In this document: positions 51,719-60,218 of the stretch, in pieces | Numbering within the stretch: position 1 is the first letter of the stretch | Layout: each line of letters opens with the position of its first letter | NCBI GenBank assembly: GCA_031555935.1 | Contig: JAVBTX010000010.1 | Span: forward strand, 1 to 64,000 | Origin: Roseburia_C sp031555935 | Lineage (GTDB): Bacteria; Bacillota; Clostridia; Lachnospirales; Lachnospiraceae | Length of the DNA stretch: 64,000 bases | Direction of reading: 5' to 3' | Translations under genes and position numbers: made by a program | Notes under the pieces: generated by a model | What the model saw: only the letters and a program-made list of their open reading frames with translations | What the model was told of the DNA's origin: nothing | Databases searched by the model: none

Positions 51719-52894
51719 TCACTTCTTTCTCCAAGATCGGTAACTAACAGCAATTGCCACACTTGTATAAATTACGGCTGCCACTACACTAACGTAATAG
51801 ATTCTAACGGGATATCCTGCCACATTGATAAACTCTGCGTTTAAATAAATCGTCCGGCTACTTACTAACGAGATTGGATTAAATAGGCGCATTCCATTTA
51901 CTATTTTGCTCTGAAGTATGATTGCTCCTGCAACCAAACCAAAGCTAACAATAAAAACAGGGAGCATCCGTTTTATCGCTGCCGATAGTAAAACAAAGAA
52001 TGCCGCAAGCACAAGCATTCCTAGAAACCGTGTCCCGGCAAATAAAAGAAAACTCTGATCGATGGTTAAATTTAAGATTGTATTTTTAAAACCTTCTAAC
52101 GCATACAGCGGCTCTCCCCTTGCGTCTAAATTCTGAAAGAGCGCTGCAAAGAAAGCATAGTCCTCCAGAGAGAATAAGATACACAGTACCATCAAAAATA
52201 GTCCCGTCGCAATCCACTTTGACAGAAAGGTTTTGACACTCCCATTGGTACACGTACCAATTATCATGTTCATCTGTGTTTCCTGCTCCTTTACAAATAC
52301 GGATGAGCATCCATAAATAACCAATAAAATAATAAGCAGTGATGAAAAATCATAGTAAAAAAGGTACTGATAACATTCTGTATTATAGAAATTACTCACT
52401 TCCCTTTGATAAAACGCGCTTGCTATCTCATAGTTTTCATTCGCACCATACTCATTTTTTACCGCTTCATAAAATGAGATATTTGCACTAGCCTTTGAAA
52501 CAATGTTTTTTGCATAAGCTTTATAATTATAGTCATATTCCAATTCATTCAAAAAGCACCACCGAAAAAACAGTTCATCACTATATACGTTGTAGGTATA
52601 GCTGCTATCATCCTTGTCTGTGCTTGCCATCCGTTGATCCGCCACATTTTTGATTGGATTGTAAATTGCACACAGGTCTCTCACTTTTTCAAATGTGATT
52701 TCTCCGCTAACCGTTGGATAAAACAGTGCATAGGCTTCCTTAAATTCGGGTTGATTCTGACTTGAAAATACAGATGATTGTTGATAGACACTGTATATTT
52801 TTAATCCATTGATTACGGAAAAAAGAAGAAATAATACCAGCATTACCGGAGTGAAAAAATGCTTTCTTCCTTCGTAGTATATTAGTCTGGGCAT
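51719..52894 (-). CDS. ABC transporter permease (half)
   Basis: 391 residues from the ATG at 52894 after AAAGGAG. A first span (about 15-38) is followed by an extracellular loop of about 130 residues and five to six more spans. Its layout matches the first half of the double permease at 18418. It lies one base from the ATPase stop and five bases before the fused permease, so the two permeases probably pair as a heterodimer driven by the 52896 ATPase. Confidence 0.82.
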   Translation of the reverse strand: MPRLIYYEGRKHFFTPVMLVLFLLFSVINGLKIYSVYQQSSVFSSQNQPEFKEAYALFYPTVSGEITFEKVRDLCAIYNPIKNVADQRMASTDKDDSSYTYNVYSDELFFRWCFLNELEYDYNYKAYAKNIVSKASANISFYEAVKNEYGANENYEIASAFYQREVSNFYNTECYQYLFYYDFSSLLIILLVIYGCSSVFVKEQETQMNMIIGTCTNGSVKTFLSKWIATGLFLMVLCILFSLEDYAFFAALFQNLDARGEPLYALEGFKNTILNLTIDQSFLLFAGTRFLGMLVLAAFFVLLSAAIKRMLPVFIVSFGLVAGAIILQSKIVNGMRLFNPISLVSSRTIYLNAEFINVAGYPVRIYYVSVVAAVIYTSVAIAVSYRSWRKK

Positions 52895-52895
52895 T

Positions 52896-53798
52896 TTAAC
52901 TGTCTCCTTTACAGTAATATAAAAAAACATCATCCAGATTTGCCCGTACTACATTTGCCTCTGGTTCGACCTCACCGCTTCCGCCAATCAAATATGAGGG
53001 GGGCTTTTCATGTTCAAATATCACGCGTATTGCCGTACCATGTTCGGTTCGCTTCATATTACTGATGATATTGTTTTCATTACTCAATATTGTTTGATCA
53101 ACGTTCCCATTAAGCTCCCAGACCTTACCCTCCAATGATGCTTCCAGCTCCTCAATCGTTCCCTCCTGCACAACCTTACCCTGATTCATGATAATGACTC
53201 GATTGGCAATATACTCTACATCGGATACGATATGTGTTGCTAACAAAACCACCTTATCCATGGAAAATTTGGATATCAAATTCCGGAACCGGATTCTTTC
53301 TTGCGGATCAAGTCCCGCAGTTGGTTCGTCCAAAATCAATATCTCCGGATCATTAATCATTGCTTGCGCAATTCCTAGTCTCTGGCGCATTCCACCAGAT
53401 AGCGCGCCAACCTTTTTGTGTAGGTTATCTGCTAAGTTGACCTCTGCAATTAATTGATGTATTCTGTCCTTACTGTCCTTCCTGCCAACGCCCTTTAAGG
53501 CACACATATAGCTCATAAATTCGTATACGCTGAATTCTTTATAGAATTGAGGGAATTGCGGCAGGTATCCGATTTTGTCAAGGAACTCTTTGCCTAACTT
53601 CGATACCTCCATGCCATCCAGATAGACGTTTCCGGTATCTGCTTTTAGTATTCCCATAAAAATGTTGAGCAGGGTGGTCTTCCCTGCCCCATTAACACCA
53701 AGAAGACCATAGACTCCATTTTCAAGCTTTAAATCTATATGATTTAAAGCATATTGTCTTCCATATTTTTTAGATAAATTATGTATTTCTATGTTCAT
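52896..53798 (-). CDS. ABC transporter ATP-binding protein
   Basis: 300 residues from the ATG at 53798. Walker A GVNGAGKTT, Q-loop in YLPQFPQ, signature LSGGMRQR, Walker B ILILDEP, D-loop GLDP, switch histidine in ATH. NGVYGLLG, ERIRFRNL and ATHIVSDVEYIANRVI are close to the ATPase at 17696. A C-terminal extension (about 225-300) is absent from that relative and ends in NLDDVFLYYCKG. The start overlaps the lipoprotein's end region within 27 bases. Confidence 0.94.
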   Translation of the reverse strand: MNIEIHNLSKKYGRQYALNHIDLKLENGVYGLLGVNGAGKTTLLNIFMGILKADTGNVYLDGMEVSKLGKEFLDKIGYLPQFPQFYKEFSVYEFMSYMCALKGVGRKDSKDRIHQLIAEVNLADNLHKKVGALSGGMRQRLGIAQAMINDPEILILDEPTAGLDPQERIRFRNLISKFSMDKVVLLATHIVSDVEYIANRVIIMNQGKVVQEGTIEELEASLEGKVWELNGNVDQTILSNENNIISNMKRTEHGTAIRVIFEHEKPPSYLIGGSGEVEPEANVVRANLDDVFLYYCKGDS

Positions 53799-53824
53799 AA
53801 GTTCACTTTCCGCTAAGCGCATCC

Positions 53825-55933
53825 TCAAAAACTGATTTCATCCATCATGTATTGTTCGTTTTCTCCATATGGTCGAAAATACAGTAGGATGATGTTATAT
53901 TCTTCAATCATGTAAAGGCATGGTTCGAGGTAGCTTTCTGTGTCATTGTTCTCATAAGCCCACTCATTGATGAGCTCGCCATCCGCCGTGCGATACAGCC
54001 GTATTGTCCAGCCGTTTTTATTTGGCACTGCTGTCATAATATAGCTGCCACAATCAGAGCCCCATACGTTTCCACTTTCTTTCTTTTCCTTCAGTGTAAC
54101 CATGTTCGTTTCACCGGTATTTACAAAATAGATATATGCTTCACCCGCAGCTCCCCCAATGGTTAATTCTTCGCTTAAAATCACGAACTCATCATAGCTT
54201 TGTAATTTACTTAGCTCGTATCCATCTTCTACGACAAGGTTACTGCCATCAAGATTCATACTGCCATATGCCGAGATTCCGTTTACACCATCCTGAATTG
54301 GCAGGGAAAAGCGTTGGCCGATAAAAGATATTTTTTTATCGTTATCAGCAAACACAATGCTGTCGATTCCGTTGATTCCCTTTCTGGATTCATAGTCCAA
54401 ATCTCCTATAAACAGAACCTCTTGTTTCGATTTTTTCTGTTTATTGCATAGGTACAATCCATTCCTATCAACGGTGGCTATGTCATTGCCATTTTTTGAT
54501 ACTGCCACTTTCTGGATAGATCTCGGTTCAAAGCCAAACACCTCATTGATATTGACTTTTTCTAAGAACGTTAATGACTCGTCATAATATGTGCATATTT
54601 TATTGTTTGACACATCGGTATCAATCATCGCATATCCAGATGTAAGTCTTGTAACTTGAAGCCGCTCCGTATATCCAATATTTTCTGTTTCACATAGAAC
54701 TGTATTTGAATATAAGTCATACAAATATACTTTATCTGCAACTATAAAAATATGATTTTCATCGGCGTACTGAACCGTAATAATGTCATCAAAATCATTA
54801 AGCTTTACTGGCAATGTCTTTCCCTTCGTTCCTGCTTCACCCTTTTCTGATGATGCATTTTGTTTGCTCACCTCCGCTTTCGAATAGAGCAGGATGGAAT
54901 GCATTGTATTTGATAATATTGCATCATCTGGATAGTCATCTTTATTACAAGGAACGGAAATTACATAAAACGAAGCAAATTCACCACTGCTTACATCAAG
55001 GTCAAATTCAATCACTTCAACCTCACCATTTTTTAATATACTATCAAATGAATTTTCTTGATTCATGGTAATTGGTTGATGGTTCAAATAAAAGCTTGTT
55101 TTATATTCGACTCCCGGATGTCCCATTATTTTATATTTAATATGCAGCGTATCCTTCCCTTCATAATTATACGTTTCCGTTATCCACATATCTTCATCAT
55201 CAATTGATAAATTCATAACAACATCCTTATCTAAGGATATGTTTAATTCACTCTCCGTATATCGACTAAGTTCATCTTGCGTTAATTTTGTTTCTGTAAT
55301 AGATAGATTTTGTCCCATATTGTTAGTGTCTGCTTCTTCGATTTCTTTCTTTGCCTCATTAGCATCCGTATCATTTAAGAACTCCATTGGGTAAATCGCT
55401 TCAATTGACTTATGAGAATGACCATAACCAAATGTTTCTACCATATCTGGCTCAAATGTCGGATCTATAATACTCACAATACAAATACTTAAATTTTCAC
55501 CTTTATTACCTGTAACAGGTGTAAACGTAAATGTGAAGTATTGATCCTGACTGTCTTCAAATTCTAATATTTGCATATACTGATACGCCTCATCTACGCC
55601 TTTAACTTTATAGGGTTGCGGTATCCCATCAATATAGATATGAAATCCGCAAGATGTAGCAATACCAGAAGCATTTGCAAAATATGGAACTTCCATCTGG
55701 CCACCATTGTACTGCAGCATAATGGTATCCCCCGCATTTTCATCTAACACGATTCCGTGAGCCAAGCTCCCCGCCGTCTCTGTCTTTTGGCCTTCTTCTG
55801 ATTCAACTTCAAATGGATTAGCGATTATCTCTGAATCATCTACCTGAAAATCAGTACTTCTCCCTTTATCGCAGCCAACCAGCGCACACATTGCAAATAA
55901 CATACATACAAGTATGATTCTAAATTTTTTCAT
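53825..55933 (-). CDS. Large lipoprotein with C-terminal propeller-like domain
   Basis: 702 residues. The ATG follows GGAGAGG. The signal peptide ends in a lipobox (ALVGC), so the protein is anchored outside the membrane. The N-terminal half (about 60-350) is beta-rich with paired segments (IYIDGIPQPYKVKG, FYLNHQPITMNQ) suggesting two related sandwich domains. The C-terminal half (about 375-702) is propeller-like (KVYLYDLYSNTVLCE, GLYLCNKQKKSKQEV, YGSMNLDGSNLVV). It is translated ahead of the ABC genes and probably binds the substrate or the secreted protein encoded upstream; that is inference. Confidence 0.8.
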   Translation of the reverse strand: MKKFRIILVCMLFAMCALVGCDKGRSTDFQVDDSEIIANPFEVESEEGQKTETAGSLAHGIVLDENAGDTIMLQYNGGQMEVPYFANASGIATSCGFHIYIDGIPQPYKVKGVDEAYQYMQILEFEDSQDQYFTFTFTPVTGNKGENLSICIVSIIDPTFEPDMVETFGYGHSHKSIEAIYPMEFLNDTDANEAKKEIEEADTNNMGQNLSITETKLTQDELSRYTESELNISLDKDVVMNLSIDDEDMWITETYNYEGKDTLHIKYKIMGHPGVEYKTSFYLNHQPITMNQENSFDSILKNGEVEVIEFDLDVSSGEFASFYVISVPCNKDDYPDDAILSNTMHSILLYSKAEVSKQNASSEKGEAGTKGKTLPVKLNDFDDIITVQYADENHIFIVADKVYLYDLYSNTVLCETENIGYTERLQVTRLTSGYAMIDTDVSNNKICTYYDESLTFLEKVNINEVFGFEPRSIQKVAVSKNGNDIATVDRNGLYLCNKQKKSKQEVLFIGDLDYESRKGINGIDSIVFADNDKKISFIGQRFSLPIQDGVNGISAYGSMNLDGSNLVVEDGYELSKLQSYDEFVILSEELTIGGAAGEAYIYFVNTGETNMVTLKEKKESGNVWGSDCGSYIMTAVPNKNGWTIRLYRTADGELINEWAYENNDTESYLEPCLYMIEEYNIILLYFRPYGENEQYMMDEISF

Positions 55934-55966
55934 AATGTCCTCTCCATTTACAGCTTTCTTATTTGA

Positions 55967-56001
55967 TTGATGCAGGAAAAAAGTTCACCTTCCTGCATCA
56001 A
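55967..56001 (-). terminator. Intercistronic hairpin after the secreted-protein gene
   Basis: Perfect 12-bp stem TTGATGCAGGAA/TTCCTGCATCAA (55967-55978, 55990-56001) with an 11-base loop. There is no T run on the minus strand, so it would act as a partial terminator or an mRNA 3' shield. This would make the secreted protein more abundant than the transporter. Confidence 0.6.
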
Positions 56002-56034
56002 CCAATTTGCGCAAAATCCTACGCAGTTAAATTA

Positions 56035-56442
56035 TTATATTTTGGTATTTGTATATACAGCATACGCTGGATTCGAAGTTCCTCCCTGAACGCCATGCGC
56101 CGCATATACAGATGAAAAAGTATAATCACTTGGGGTTTTGCTGAGAGTGCATCCACAAGTAGTATCCGTTGTCCCAGTTGACTTAAATACTCCCGTCGTG
56201 TAAACGGTTGTTCCAGCAGAATTAATAAGATCCGCCTTCAATGTTACAACTGCCTTATCTGGATTTTTGGTAATGTAGGTATCAGCATCTAACACTGATT
56301 TGGTTGCAGACACGCTACCTGATAATGTACCATAATTTCCTGCTGCTTTTGATGCAGTAGTTGCTGCAAATGCTGATATCGTCAATGACATACAGCATAG
56401 ACCTGTTAATAATCCCATTACTGTTTTTTTCTTTGTTACCAT
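56035..56442 (-). CDS. Small secreted protein, unknown family (135 aa)
   Basis: 135 residues. The ATG at 56442 follows GGAGG. A clear signal peptide ends at AFA-A (about residue 26). The mature part (about 109 residues) is rich in Thr, Ser, Ala and Gly, with a CGC pair, NPDKAVVTLKADL and a C-terminal AAHGVQGG...YTNTKI. It is probably a beta-sandwich. I recall similar small secreted proteins in Clostridia but no assigned function. It is not a lantibiotic and lacks a double-Gly leader. It leads the lipoprotein-ABC operon and has an elaborate upstream region. Confidence 0.7.
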   Translation of the reverse strand: MVTKKKTVMGLLTGLCCMSLTISAFAATTASKAAGNYGTLSGSVSATKSVLDADTYITKNPDKAVVTLKADLINSAGTTVYTTGVFKSTGTTDTTCGCTLSKTPSDYTFSSVYAAHGVQGGTSNPAYAVYTNTKI

Positions 56443-56496
56443 TTTGTTAGTCCTCCATCTTTCCTAATTTTTTAGTTGTCACGCGTGAAGTTTAAA

Positions 56497-56529
56497 GTAA
56501 CTATTAATAAACGTTTGATTAATAGTTAC
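56497..56529. repeat. 33-bp perfect palindrome
   Basis: GTAACTATTAAT (56497-56508) and ATTAATAGTTAC (56518-56529) are perfect 12-bp arms around AAACGTTTG, itself mostly palindromic. It sits about 55 bp before the secreted-protein ATG, close to the expected transcription start, so it may be an operator or an mRNA 5' hairpin. Confidence 0.65.
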
Positions 56530-56568
56530 ATATTAATTCTAAATAAGCCATTTAGCAAATAATTTTTA

Positions 56569-56594
56569 TCGACATAAATCGACACCGTTCGACA
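56569..56594 (-). promoter_or_regulatory. Three helically phased TGTCGA boxes
   Basis: TCGACA on the plus strand (TGTCGA towards the gene) starts at 56569, 56579 and 56589: three copies with an exact 10-bp period, one DNA turn apart. They lie just upstream of a -35-poor promoter, as expected for an activator. Two such boxes with the same period occur before the gene at 4807. Confidence 0.5.
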
Positions 56595-56726
56595 CTTTAT
56601 GCAGTTTGGTTCGCAGACTGTATATACGTTTCTATTGGTAAAGATATAGCATGCATATAATCGAGTAGGAGGAAAATTATAACCTCATACTCGATATAAA
56701 AGTGAATTTATCATTGATAATACAAC

Positions 56727-56777
56727 TTGACAAATACGCAACCTGTTGCATATAATATGAGCAATAGGTTGCGTATT
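56727..56777 (+). promoter_or_regulatory. MarR promoter and operator
   Basis: TTGACA (56727-56732), 18-bp spacer, TATAAT (56751-56756). A long palindrome overlaps it: AATACGCAACCTGTTGC (56733-56749) against GCAATAGGTTGCGTATT (56761-56777), with 16 of 17 positions complementary. Binding here would block RNA polymerase, consistent with self-repression by the MarR protein. Confidence 0.85.
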
Positions 56778-56799
56778 TTGTGGAAAGGAGATTATTATT

Positions 56800-57258
56800 A
56801 TGAAAGCACCGGAGAATAGAAAATATGTGTTGTTTGGTGGGACGTTTGTGTTGGCGAATAAACTACAAGTTGTTGGTGACAAAATGGTGGAAGGTCTGTC
56901 AACGAAGCAGTGGTTTTTGCTTCGTAATATGTTGGAGTTGCCGAGGGAACCGATGCCGACGATTACTCAGATTGCGAAGGTGATGGATTCTACGCGGCAA
57001 AATATTACCAAGATGCTTGAGGTGATGGAGCGGGAGGGGCTGGTCGCATTTGCAGATAATGAAAGGGACCGGCGTAGTCGTTGTGTTCGGATTACGGATG
57101 AGGGCTTGGCGTATGTGAAACAGACCTCGGAGAATGCTGGGATGTTTTTTGAGAATTTGTATGAGGGGATAGATGAAAATGAGCTGAAGGCGGCGAGTGG
57201 GGTATTGGTTAAGATGGTTCAAAATTTAGAGAAGATGCAGAGGGAGGTCGGTGAATGA
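56800..57258 (+). CDS. MarR family transcriptional regulator
   Basis: 152 residues. The ATG follows AAAGGAG. The winged helix covers TITQIAKVMDSTRQNITKMLEVMEREGLV and the wing DNERDRRSRCVRITDEG. It probably acts as a dimer on the palindrome over its own promoter, controlling the two flavin-related genes that follow; the next start overlaps its stop by four bases. The effector is unknown, perhaps redox or an aromatic compound. Confidence 0.92.
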   Translation: MKAPENRKYVLFGGTFVLANKLQVVGDKMVEGLSTKQWFLLRNMLELPREPMPTITQIAKVMDSTRQNITKMLEVMEREGLVAFADNERDRRSRCVRITDEGLAYVKQTSENAGMFFENLYEGIDENELKAASGVLVKMVQNLEKMQREVGE

Positions 57259-57653
57259 AGAAAAAGATAGTAACTCGCCCACGATTTTGGATAATAGCAG
57301 TCGTCTTAATTTTGCTTATTTTGCTGGTAAGGATGATTATTGTAAATCTGCCAGTGGCACAATTGGTAAGCGATTTCAATTTTGATTTGACGGTACTTGA
57401 TGATGGTACATATCGGGGGGAGTGCGATAATGGTTTGGTATTTGTTGAGGTCGGGGTAGAAGTGGAAAATCATATGATTACAGCGGTGCAGCTTTTGAAA
57501 CATCAAAATGGCAGAGGGCAAAAAGCCGAGAAAATTGTTGATGATGTGGTAACGGCACAAAGTATTGAAGTAGATGCAGTGTCTGGCGCGACAGCTAGCT
57601 CGCAGACAATTTTAAAAGCAATTGAAAATGCATTGGAAAATAAAACAAGATAA
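57255..57653 (+). CDS. Membrane-anchored FMN-binding domain protein
   Basis: 132 residues. One N-terminal span (about 12-30) leads to an extracellular FMN_bind domain. The flavinylation-type motif is SGATASS (about residues 110-116, in DAVSGATASSQTIL), where FMN is usually linked to the threonine by ApbE. It likely takes part in electron transfer at the outer membrane face. ATGA overlap with marR; 27 bases to the flavodoxin-like gene. Confidence 0.88.
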   Translation: MKKKIVTRPRFWIIAVVLILLILLVRMIIVNLPVAQLVSDFNFDLTVLDDGTYRGECDNGLVFVEVGVEVENHMITAVQLLKHQNGRGQKAEKIVDDVVTAQSIEVDAVSGATASSQTILKAIENALENKTR

Positions 57654-57680
57654 AATGATATCAAGAAAAGAGGAATTTAA

Positions 57681-58265
57681 ATGAAAACAATTATTATATA
57701 TAAATCGAAATATGGTAGTGCCAAACAATATGCGTTGTGGCTTGCGGAGGCGTTGGAATGCAGTGCATCACAATGCAGTGCAGCACAATGCAGTGCATCA
57801 CAATGCACAGTCAAAAAGGTTGAAGATATTCAGCAAAGTGATTTGATGGATTCCGATGTGGTGATTTATGTGGGCTCACTTTATGCGAGTTCGGTGTTGG
57901 GCTTTAAGCAGTTGGAAAAGCATTGGGATATTTTGCAGCAGAAAAAGTTACTGCTGTGTATGGTGGGAATGACAAATCCTGCCGAGCAAGAGAAATATCA
58001 GCAGTCATTTGAATTTAATGTACCAGAGCAATATCGCGAGAACGTTAAGTTTTTTGCATTAAGGGGGAATCAGCTATTCAGTAAAATGAGCTTTATTCAT
58101 CGCGTGATGATGAAAGTACCAAAGTCTATGACCGAAAAGATACCGGTGGAACAGCGGAGTGAGGATGACAAACATTTCCTGGAGCACTTTGGTGAAGACA
58201 TCTATTATGTGAAACAAGAAAATATCCAGGAAATTGTCGAATATGTGAAGAATTTGAACAAATAA
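57681..58265 (+). CDS. Flavodoxin-domain protein (HemG-like) with a Cys-repeat insert
   Basis: 194 residues. IIIYKSKYGSAKQYA is the FMN phosphate loop; VVIYVGSLYASSVLGFKQ and LLLCMVGMTNP complete a flavodoxin fold resembling HemG/menaquinone-dependent oxidoreductases. Residues about 27-42 are an unusual insert, CSASQ-CSAAQ-CSASQ-C, made by a 15-bp tandem repeat. It adds four cysteines five residues apart between the first helix and second strand. It is co-transcribed with marR and the FMN-binding protein, so a redox role is likely. Confidence 0.85.
   Translation: MKTIIIYKSKYGSAKQYALWLAEALECSASQCSAAQCSASQCTVKKVEDIQQSDLMDSDVVIYVGSLYASSVLGFKQLEKHWDILQQKKLLLCMVGMTNPAEQEKYQQSFEFNVPEQYRENVKFFALRGNQLFSKMSFIHRVMMKVPKSMTEKIPVEQRSEDDKHFLEHFGEDIYYVKQENIQEIVEYVKNLNK
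57759..57803 (+). repeat. 15-bp coding tandem repeat, three copies
   Basis: TGCAGTGCATCACAA starts at 57759, 57774 and 57789 (the middle copy has one change), with TGCA starting a fourth. The unit is a multiple of three, so the number of CSASQ repeats can vary without frameshift. Confidence 0.85.
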
Positions 58266-58292
58266 GCTCTCGAAATAAAGCGAAAATATGTA

Positions 58293-58321
58293 TTGAATCA
58301 AGAATCCAAATGTGTTAAGAT
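58293..58321 (+). promoter_or_regulatory. Promoter of the ABC-2 exporter operon
   Basis: TTGAAT (58293-58298), 17-bp spacer, TAAGAT (58316-58321), 44 bp before the ATG. Confidence 0.6.
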
Positions 58322-58365
58322 AAAACAAATGTTCGGGGTAATAACGCTTGAGGAGAGAAGTACAT

Positions 58366-59382
58366 ATGATTGAAGTGAATAATGTAACTAAGGAGTTTGT
58401 ATCGCCGAAGAAGTATCCTGGTCTTAAGGGTGCGATTAAAGGCTTGTTTTCGAATGAAAAAGTGCGCAAGACGGCAGTCGATGGCATTTCCTTTTCGATT
58501 GCAGACGGCGAGATAGTTGGCTACATTGGCAGCAACGGTGCGGGTAAGTCGACGACGATTAAGATGATGACGGGAATTTTGACACCAACCGGAGGGGAAT
58601 GCTTGATTGATGGAGTGAATCCGAACAAGGACCGGAAGAAGAATGCGCAGAATATTGGTGTTGTTTTTGGCCAGCGGACGCAGCTATGGTGGGATTTACC
58701 GTTAAGTGAGTCATTTACGATTTTGAAAGAGATTTATAGTGTTGGGGATAAGGAATATGAGCACCAGATTGAATTTTTAAATCGAGTCTTAGAGCTTGAT
58801 AAATTCTGGACCAAGCCGGTGCGAAATCTTTCATTAGGACAACGGATGCGGGCAGATTTAGGAGCGGCATTATTGCATAACCCGAAGGTGCTGTATCTTG
58901 ATGAGCCGACGATTGGATTGGACCTTGTGGTTAAGGATAACATTCGTGAGGCGATTAAGGAGATTAACGAGAAGTATCAGACGACGGTTATTTTGACGAC
59001 CCATGACATTGGTGATATTGAAGAGCTGTGTAATCGAATAATCATTATTGATGAGGGTAAAAAAATCTATGATGGTTCCTTAAATGAATTAAAAGAAAAA
59101 TATGGAACGATGCGTAAAGTAACACTGGAAGTCAAGAATCCGCAGGAGGCAGCAGGACTGAATCTGGCGGAGTTGTTACAGGTGCCGGTAAGTTCATACC
59201 AGATTGAGGCGGCAGAAGCGGGCAGTAGTATCGTTGTTTCATTTGATAAGAACCACATGAATGTATCAGCGGTAATCGAGCAGTTTATGAAGCATACGAA
59301 GGTCAGGGATATTCAGATTCAAGAGACCGAATTATCTGAGATTGTTAAGGCCATCTATAATCACGGCATTCAAGAGAGGTAA
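58366..59382 (+). CDS. ABC-2 type transporter ATP-binding protein
   Basis: 338 residues from the ATG at 58366 after GAGGAG. Walker A GSNGAGKST, signature LSLGQRMR, Walker B VLYLDEP, GLD D-loop and TTHD. The FVSPKKYPGLKGAIKGLF insertion before Walker A, GVVFGQRTQLWWDLP, and the C-terminal domain are typical of the group that works with DUF990/ABC2_membrane_6 permeases. It energises the two permeases that follow. Substrate unknown. Confidence 0.94.
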   Translation: MIEVNNVTKEFVSPKKYPGLKGAIKGLFSNEKVRKTAVDGISFSIADGEIVGYIGSNGAGKSTTIKMMTGILTPTGGECLIDGVNPNKDRKKNAQNIGVVFGQRTQLWWDLPLSESFTILKEIYSVGDKEYEHQIEFLNRVLELDKFWTKPVRNLSLGQRMRADLGAALLHNPKVLYLDEPTIGLDLVVKDNIREAIKEINEKYQTTVILTTHDIGDIEELCNRIIIIDEGKKIYDGSLNELKEKYGTMRKVTLEVKNPQEAAGLNLAELLQVPVSSYQIEAAEAGSSIVVSFDKNHMNVSAVIEQFMKHTKVRDIQIQETELSEIVKAIYNHGIQER

Positions 59383-59392
59383 TGGAGATATG

Positions 59393-60214
59393 ATGAAGAG
59401 AAATCCTTTGAAAATATATCTGCCATTTGCTGTAAATGAGATAAAAAGAAGTCTGGCATATCGGGCAAGCTTTTACCTATTTGTTCTATGCAGTTGTTTT
59501 GGCGCATTTATCTCCTACTTTTTGTGGATGGCAATCTATGGCAGTTCGGATGCGGCGGTTCTGGGTGGACTGACCCGTAATGAAATGATTGTTTATGTAT
59601 TTATGAGCTATGTCACCAGTCAGATTGTAAATGTTGAAATATCGGATTATATCTCAGATGATGTAATGGAAGGTACGGTGGCAATGACCTTAATAAAGCC
59701 GATAGATTATCGGATGAGCTTGATTTTTCGTGCGTTTGGCAATGTCTTTTATCGTTTTATGGCACCCGCGGTATTTGTCTGGATTGGATTGGAGATATAT
59801 AAAGTAAATGCTTTGGGCATTGGCGTTACCAGTATCAAAGATATTTTGTTGTATCTCTTTAGCAGTACACTGAGTATCTTGATTTTCCTGCTATTCGATT
59901 TTTGTTTCGGCATGGTGGCATTTGTAACAACGTATATGTTTGGAATGGCAATGGCAAAAAGTGCCTTGCTGTTATTCCTTAGCGGACAGCTAATACCAAT
60001 CAGTTTTTTTCCAGAAGCATTACAGCAGATCTTTATGTTTCTGCCATTTTCCTCAATGATTTATACACCGGTAATGGTGTGTTTAGGCAAATATTCCGGC
60101 AGTGAATTGGCATTTGTGCTAGGGCGCCAGTTGGTCTGGGTAGTCGTATTATATGTACTCGGAACATTCCTGTGGCAGCGCATTACCAAGCGGCTGATTG
60201 TGTTGGGAGGTTGA
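59393..60214 (+). CDS. ABC-2 transporter permease (DUF990-like)
   Basis: 273 residues; the second of two adjacent ATGs (59390, 59393) gives the better distance from GGAG. About six spans. SDYISDDVMEGTVAMTLIKPIDYRMSLIFRAFG is the conserved cytoplasmic loop of this permease group (compare YVVNGKFDRYMLRPMNLFFQ in the next gene). It forms a pair with the 60219 permease. Confidence 0.88.
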   Translation: MKRNPLKIYLPFAVNEIKRSLAYRASFYLFVLCSCFGAFISYFLWMAIYGSSDAAVLGGLTRNEMIVYVFMSYVTSQIVNVEISDYISDDVMEGTVAMTLIKPIDYRMSLIFRAFGNVFYRFMAPAVFVWIGLEIYKVNALGIGVTSIKDILLYLFSSTLSILIFLLFDFCFGMVAFVTTYMFGMAMAKSALLLFLSGQLIPISFFPEALQQIFMFLPFSSMIYTPVMVCLGKYSGSELAFVLGRQLVWVVVLYVLGTFLWQRITKRLIVLGG

Positions 60215-60218
60215 TGGC

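Larger units (their letters stand above)
56443..56796. other. Divergent regulatory region
   Basis: This 354-base gap between the secreted-protein gene (minus) and the MarR gene (plus) holds the 33-bp palindrome, the three phased TGTCGA boxes, and the MarR promoter and operator listed separately. For the leftward gene, TAGAAT at 56543-56548 (read on the minus strand) could be a -10 without a good -35, as expected of an activated promoter. Confidence 0.5.

Noticed and set aside
56035..56442. Lactococcin 972-type bacteriocin operon
   Set aside because: The layout with ABC genes is similar, but the protein lacks the family's sequence pattern and the membrane partner is different.
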